64,000 nucleotides of DNA, taken from NCBI GenBank assembly GCA_050847315.1, contig CP193791.1. One strand, written 5' to 3'. This DNA is from Cedecea sp000277545 (GTDB taxonomy: Bacteria > Pseudomonadota > Gammaproteobacteria > Enterobacterales > Enterobacteriaceae). Position numbers and translations under genes: made by a program. The notes beneath the pieces were generated by a model that saw only the letters and a program-made list of their open reading frames with translations, did not search any database and was not told the origin of the DNA. Below, in pieces: positions 63,901 through 64,000 of the stretch (the stretch's first letter is position 1; each line of letters opens with the position of its first letter).

Positions 63901-64000
63901 TCGGCAGCGCAGGCGGCGTATGATCCTGGGCAATGACGGCGGCAGGCGTACTGACGTTGTTCGCGGCGTCCGTCGCAGTGACCATCAGCGTCTGGCCGTT
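54911..64000 (-). CDS. bapA: Giant biofilm adhesin BapA-like, C-terminal part (N-terminus outside window)
   Basis: Open for all 9,090 bases to the window edge (3,030 codons seen). At least 21 Ig-like repeats of about 100 residues fill the part up to about 57600 (typical unit PTLSGTAEANATVNIFDNG..GTTTANGSG.WTFTP). Then come a beta-rich region, three VCBS-like modules (GKYGTLHINQDGSYTYTL and relatives, with ..GKFGTLTIDAHGNYTYTL and GQYGTLKIGIGGDYTYTL), and a C-terminal type I secretion target domain of the VC_A0849 kind (ITGSSAYADTLVYHVL, DVWKNFSLANGDQINIHDLL). In Salmonella BapA is a biofilm and invasion adhesin exported by BapBCD. Continuous frame, no break. Confidence 0.95.
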   Translation of the reverse strand, partial: NGQTLMVTATDAANNVSTPAAVIAQDHTPPALPTNLTFNEDGSVLTGKAEAGSTVKVTDALGNPLGQAVAGPDGSFSITLTTPQANGQLVEVNATDAAGNIGPNAPVTAPDITPPNMPIIGSVVDNVPEHTGNLNNGDLTNDDKPTISGTAEANSTVKIYDNGTLIGTVSANGSGAWTFTPTTSIGQGLHSLTVTATDAAGNVSQPSAAFNINVDSIAPTAPTITQVYDDVGTVTGPVSNNGATNDPTPTLSGSGEPGSIITVYDGLDVLGTTTVNGNGTWTFTPTTPLLDGPHSFTVTASDAAGNVTAHSPAWDINLITTLPATPVIGEILDTVGSVTGPVLPGTSTDDTKPVISGTAGANAVVNIYDGNTLIGTVTANGSGAWTFTPTQPLSEGSHTINVYVTDAAGNTSNAATQIVIIDTTPPGAPSIDGALGNVANTQTPLINGGSTQSTEPVFSGKGEIGATITLYVDGGTTPIGTATVDATGSWTITPTSPLGSGTHVFTTVATDPAGNTGMPSSGFTLSVYATPPAQPTAPVVTDNVPPVVGPVAPGGSTNDTTPTFSGTGIAGSTINVYNNGNDLIGTATVRSDGTWSVTPSTPFTETTYNITVQVTDPAGNISLPSAPIAITIDTTPPAAPTIGTVDDGVGPVTGPITNGITDDTKPVFHGTGEIGATVTLYNGSTAIGSAVVDGSGNWTITPNTALNNGVNTITAEQTDKAGNVSGPSTDYVLTVDTVPLTAPVVVEIIDNVGPIQTPLVNGSFTDDTTPTFTGTGKVGSTITLYDTNGTTILGTGVVATNGTWSITTSVLPEGAHSITIKAVDDVGNSVGPSAPIVINVDTTPPPNPVVLPITDPTGTLVAGTAEPGATVIIKDSSGNVLGTGVADPILGTWTVTMSPAQTTGATLTAIAQDPAGNQSAGINFTATSSILPHPPTIDLVDDNVGAITGNVGNGKSTDDTLPTLSGSGASAGGVVHVYIDGVLFTSVPVGAGGTWTYQLTTPLTQGPHTFAVSQTVGLETSGLSPLYTIIVDTTPPAQPVIVSVVDDVVGGVVGPLTNGQATNDPTPTLSGTAEAGSTVNIIDNGTIIGTVTANALGIWTFTPGTNLGEGSHTLTVTATDAAGNVSLPSTGFVVNVDTVAPTTPLISTVINDVTSQPVISGQPTNDNTPTFSGTAEAGTTLTFKDGNVVIGTVTVPVGGNWSFTPTVPLLDGSHNITVTATDAAGNVSGPSTGFNVVVDTVPPVVPVILSVIDDQTQPGTNLPLINGQLTKDTQPTLSGTAEANATITVKDGNNVLGTTQADALGVWTFTPSAPLGQGTHTLNVTATDAAGNVSNAASFGVNIDSVAPNPPVIVTVLDNTAPVLGPITNGQATNETRPSLSGTAEAGATIKVYSDGNLIGTTIANGSGAWTLTPVAALGNGAHTLTVTATDAAGNVSNPSNGFSLTVDTIAPNAPVISNVADAVGPIVGNLSNGQVTDDTRPVLTGTAEGNATVSVYDNGVLLGTVQADAGGAWTFRPSTPLINGGHALTVTATDAAGNVSLPSTPFNVVVDTIAPTQPIVVQAFDDVGPVQGPLVSGQTTDDTQPALSGTAEANSTINIYDNGNLIGTVTTSALGAWTFTPGTALPLGQHVFTVTATDAAGNTSVPSAGFTLTIASGVSNTPVLTSVVDDVAGGTVGPLTSGQATNDARPTLNGTADANSTIKIYDGGNLIGTVSANALGVWVFTPPTALANGSHTFTITATNGAGVISSPTAGFTIVVDTVAPNQPAITSVVDDVGPITGPVGNNQPTDDTRPTLNGTAEANATVNIFDNGVLLGTTTANGSGVWTFTPTLPLLQGNHSFTVTATDAAGNVSVPSVPAGIIVDTVPPLAPTGLTVNATGTVVTGVAEANSKVTVTSATGTVLGTAQADGNGNFSITLSPAQTSAQPLLAFAQDAAGNIGVSASFTAPFTGVPGLPVITSIVDDVLPKTGVVGNGQSTNDTRPTINGTAEANATVKIYDNGALLGTVTANASGVWTFTPTGALGDGVHAFTATATNANGTGGASLPTSVIVDTIPPLIPTGVISADGSTITGVAEANSTVTITLPGGITVTGTANASGAFSITLPTRQIEGQSLSISAADAAGNVSPSLSITAPILPLSASSNVVDLALTSNADITTSHYSGYGNLLIGALGNVASVLGSNTAQVGFTIGSGATGHITINAAATGVVLSLLNTLEIAIQKFDATTNSWTTVVDSSLPQFLNLLTLGATGVTLNLDGLGEGQYRVLGYNTSLLATGAATNLAVTVEQTSAGVVSGTTTSSGNVITDPGPGGAVDNAPTGTVVTAITDGQGVSHTVGAGGLDIQGKYGTLHINQDGSYTYTLTNTSAAVLGRTENFTYTITQNGISDSAQLIVTLGNGAPASTVTATDNTGSLTFGTDVVAVDHGASQQTGLSVLSVGLGNVVNLNLLANMSNPILFDVADGSTRTMTLQASVGGVALLSTFDLYIYKFNVATQQYEQFQVQKTWLTAPLLGGTSGQLTVTLGGGDYLFLLMNASGVSLLTSYTLNILQDHTYAVDSLAASTAGNVMQDDVAPAGSLLTAVNGVAVSATGTTTINGKFGTLTIDAHGNYTYTLKSGVGADSINTPDSFVYTVTAPNGDTGTASLNITATPHTVDAVNDISSIMAITSTQNTAAYASANVGSASWNTALLASTHGNGSGTFNIADNTVLSGANIVFKVASGLVLGGLSVSWTLSDGQGHTYTGTFSGSALLGGTATIPITDLHSGTWTLSYVGNMGPLGLGTITITPTVTGTSNLLDSFTAQSTIVHGNLYDGTDSAGASDQLGSVHTLMTITGANGSSATLNPMSNSDAVATIQGQYGTLKIGIGGDYTYTLNPGVSPGSITNKEVFTYALNDQNGHTDTATLTINMNPQIVSTAYGDIITGSSAYADTLVYHVLAGGAADGTGGNGSDVWKNFSLANGDQINIHDLLVGWNGQASSLGNYLSVASVGNNTVISIDRDGTAGTYHSTTLVTLENVHTTLDELIQNNHIVA
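57600..64000 (-). repeat. Tandem ~300-bp repeats encoding Ig-like domains of BapA
   Basis: About 21 units, each with G-T-A-E-A-(N/G)-(A/S)-T near the start, G-x-W-(T/S)-(F/I)-T-P in the middle, and (V/I)-T-A-T-D-A-A-G-N-V-S at the end. Three units (for example near 61400, 58250 and 57750) are shorter variants with a SPAQT-type linker and no ~30-residue insert. Confidence 0.9.

Noticed and set aside
54911..64000. Plus-strand frames opposite bapA (e.g. 57914-58963)
   Set aside because: Periodic shadows of the repeat array; their repetition mirrors the Ig units.

Overview
The window looks like chromosome of a Klebsiella/Enterobacter/Cedecea-like member of the Enterobacteriaceae. The support is: close recognisable oqxA-oqxB with rarA and oqxR around them (the Klebsiella chromosomal arrangement), cbpA-cbpM, symE/symR, a 364-nt enterobacterial tmRNA with the ANDENYALAA tag, and a bapABCD-type adhesin/secretion locus directly upstream of ssrA, as in Salmonella. 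The core is GC-rich and the accessory part in the middle is visibly more AT-rich.

Layout. (1) 1-9545: metabolic and export genes with local regulators. These are an SDR reductase end, a possible four-gene minus-strand run HxlR regulator / ketopantoate-reductase-like / AraC / MFS, a secreted alpha/beta hydrolase divergent from HxlR with an inverted repeat over its promoter, LysR/nitroreductase, a DMT exporter with a divergent AraC gene, and a repeat-bearing periplasmic protein. (2) 9695-11995: cbpA-cbpM and a tacA-tacT (DUF1778/GNAT) toxin-antitoxin pair. (3) 12144-18641: a lipoprotein and the oqxR-oqxB-oqxA-rarA efflux locus. (4) 18728-22270: symE with its antisense RNA symR, then an AT-rich stretch with a two-gene DGQHR + HEPN-like operon, ending at an incomplete copy of the ssrA 3' end and integrase promoter. 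(5) 22245-49583: a genomic island in ssrA. Its left arm is a CP4-57-like block (GTPase, WYL regulator, two small secreted proteins, ArdB/KlcA-like, RadC-like, CbeA/CbtA toxin-antitoxin). Its right arm is alpA, a DUF3987 protein, an inovirus Gp2-like protein, a transposase relic and the ssrA-specific integrase. (6) 49567-64000: ssrA, then bapD, bapC, bapB and the C-terminal ~3,030 codons of a giant Ig-repeat adhesin running off the window.

Between the two conserved arms of the island lies a dense defence cargo, all on the + strand. It begins with hsdR-hsdM-hsdS translationally coupled to a Septu/Ptu-like AAA ATPase and HNH nuclease. Next comes a retron-like locus: candidate msr-msd RNA, a 79-aa protein with an amphipathic C-terminus, an XRE regulator, and an RT with YVDD and NAxxH motifs. 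Last is a 1,282-aa protein with an Mrr/PD-(D/E)XK-like N-terminus fused to a STAND-like NTPase. A 617-aa orphan on the - strand and a perfect 15-bp inverted repeat separate this cargo from the island core genes. The most interesting candidates for undescribed biology are the retron with its unusual accessory set, the RM-ATPase-HNH super-operon, and the DGQHR/HEPN pair. A near-duplicate of the ~230-bp int/ssrA junction at 22039-22268 suggests two islands once sat in tandem in ssrA.
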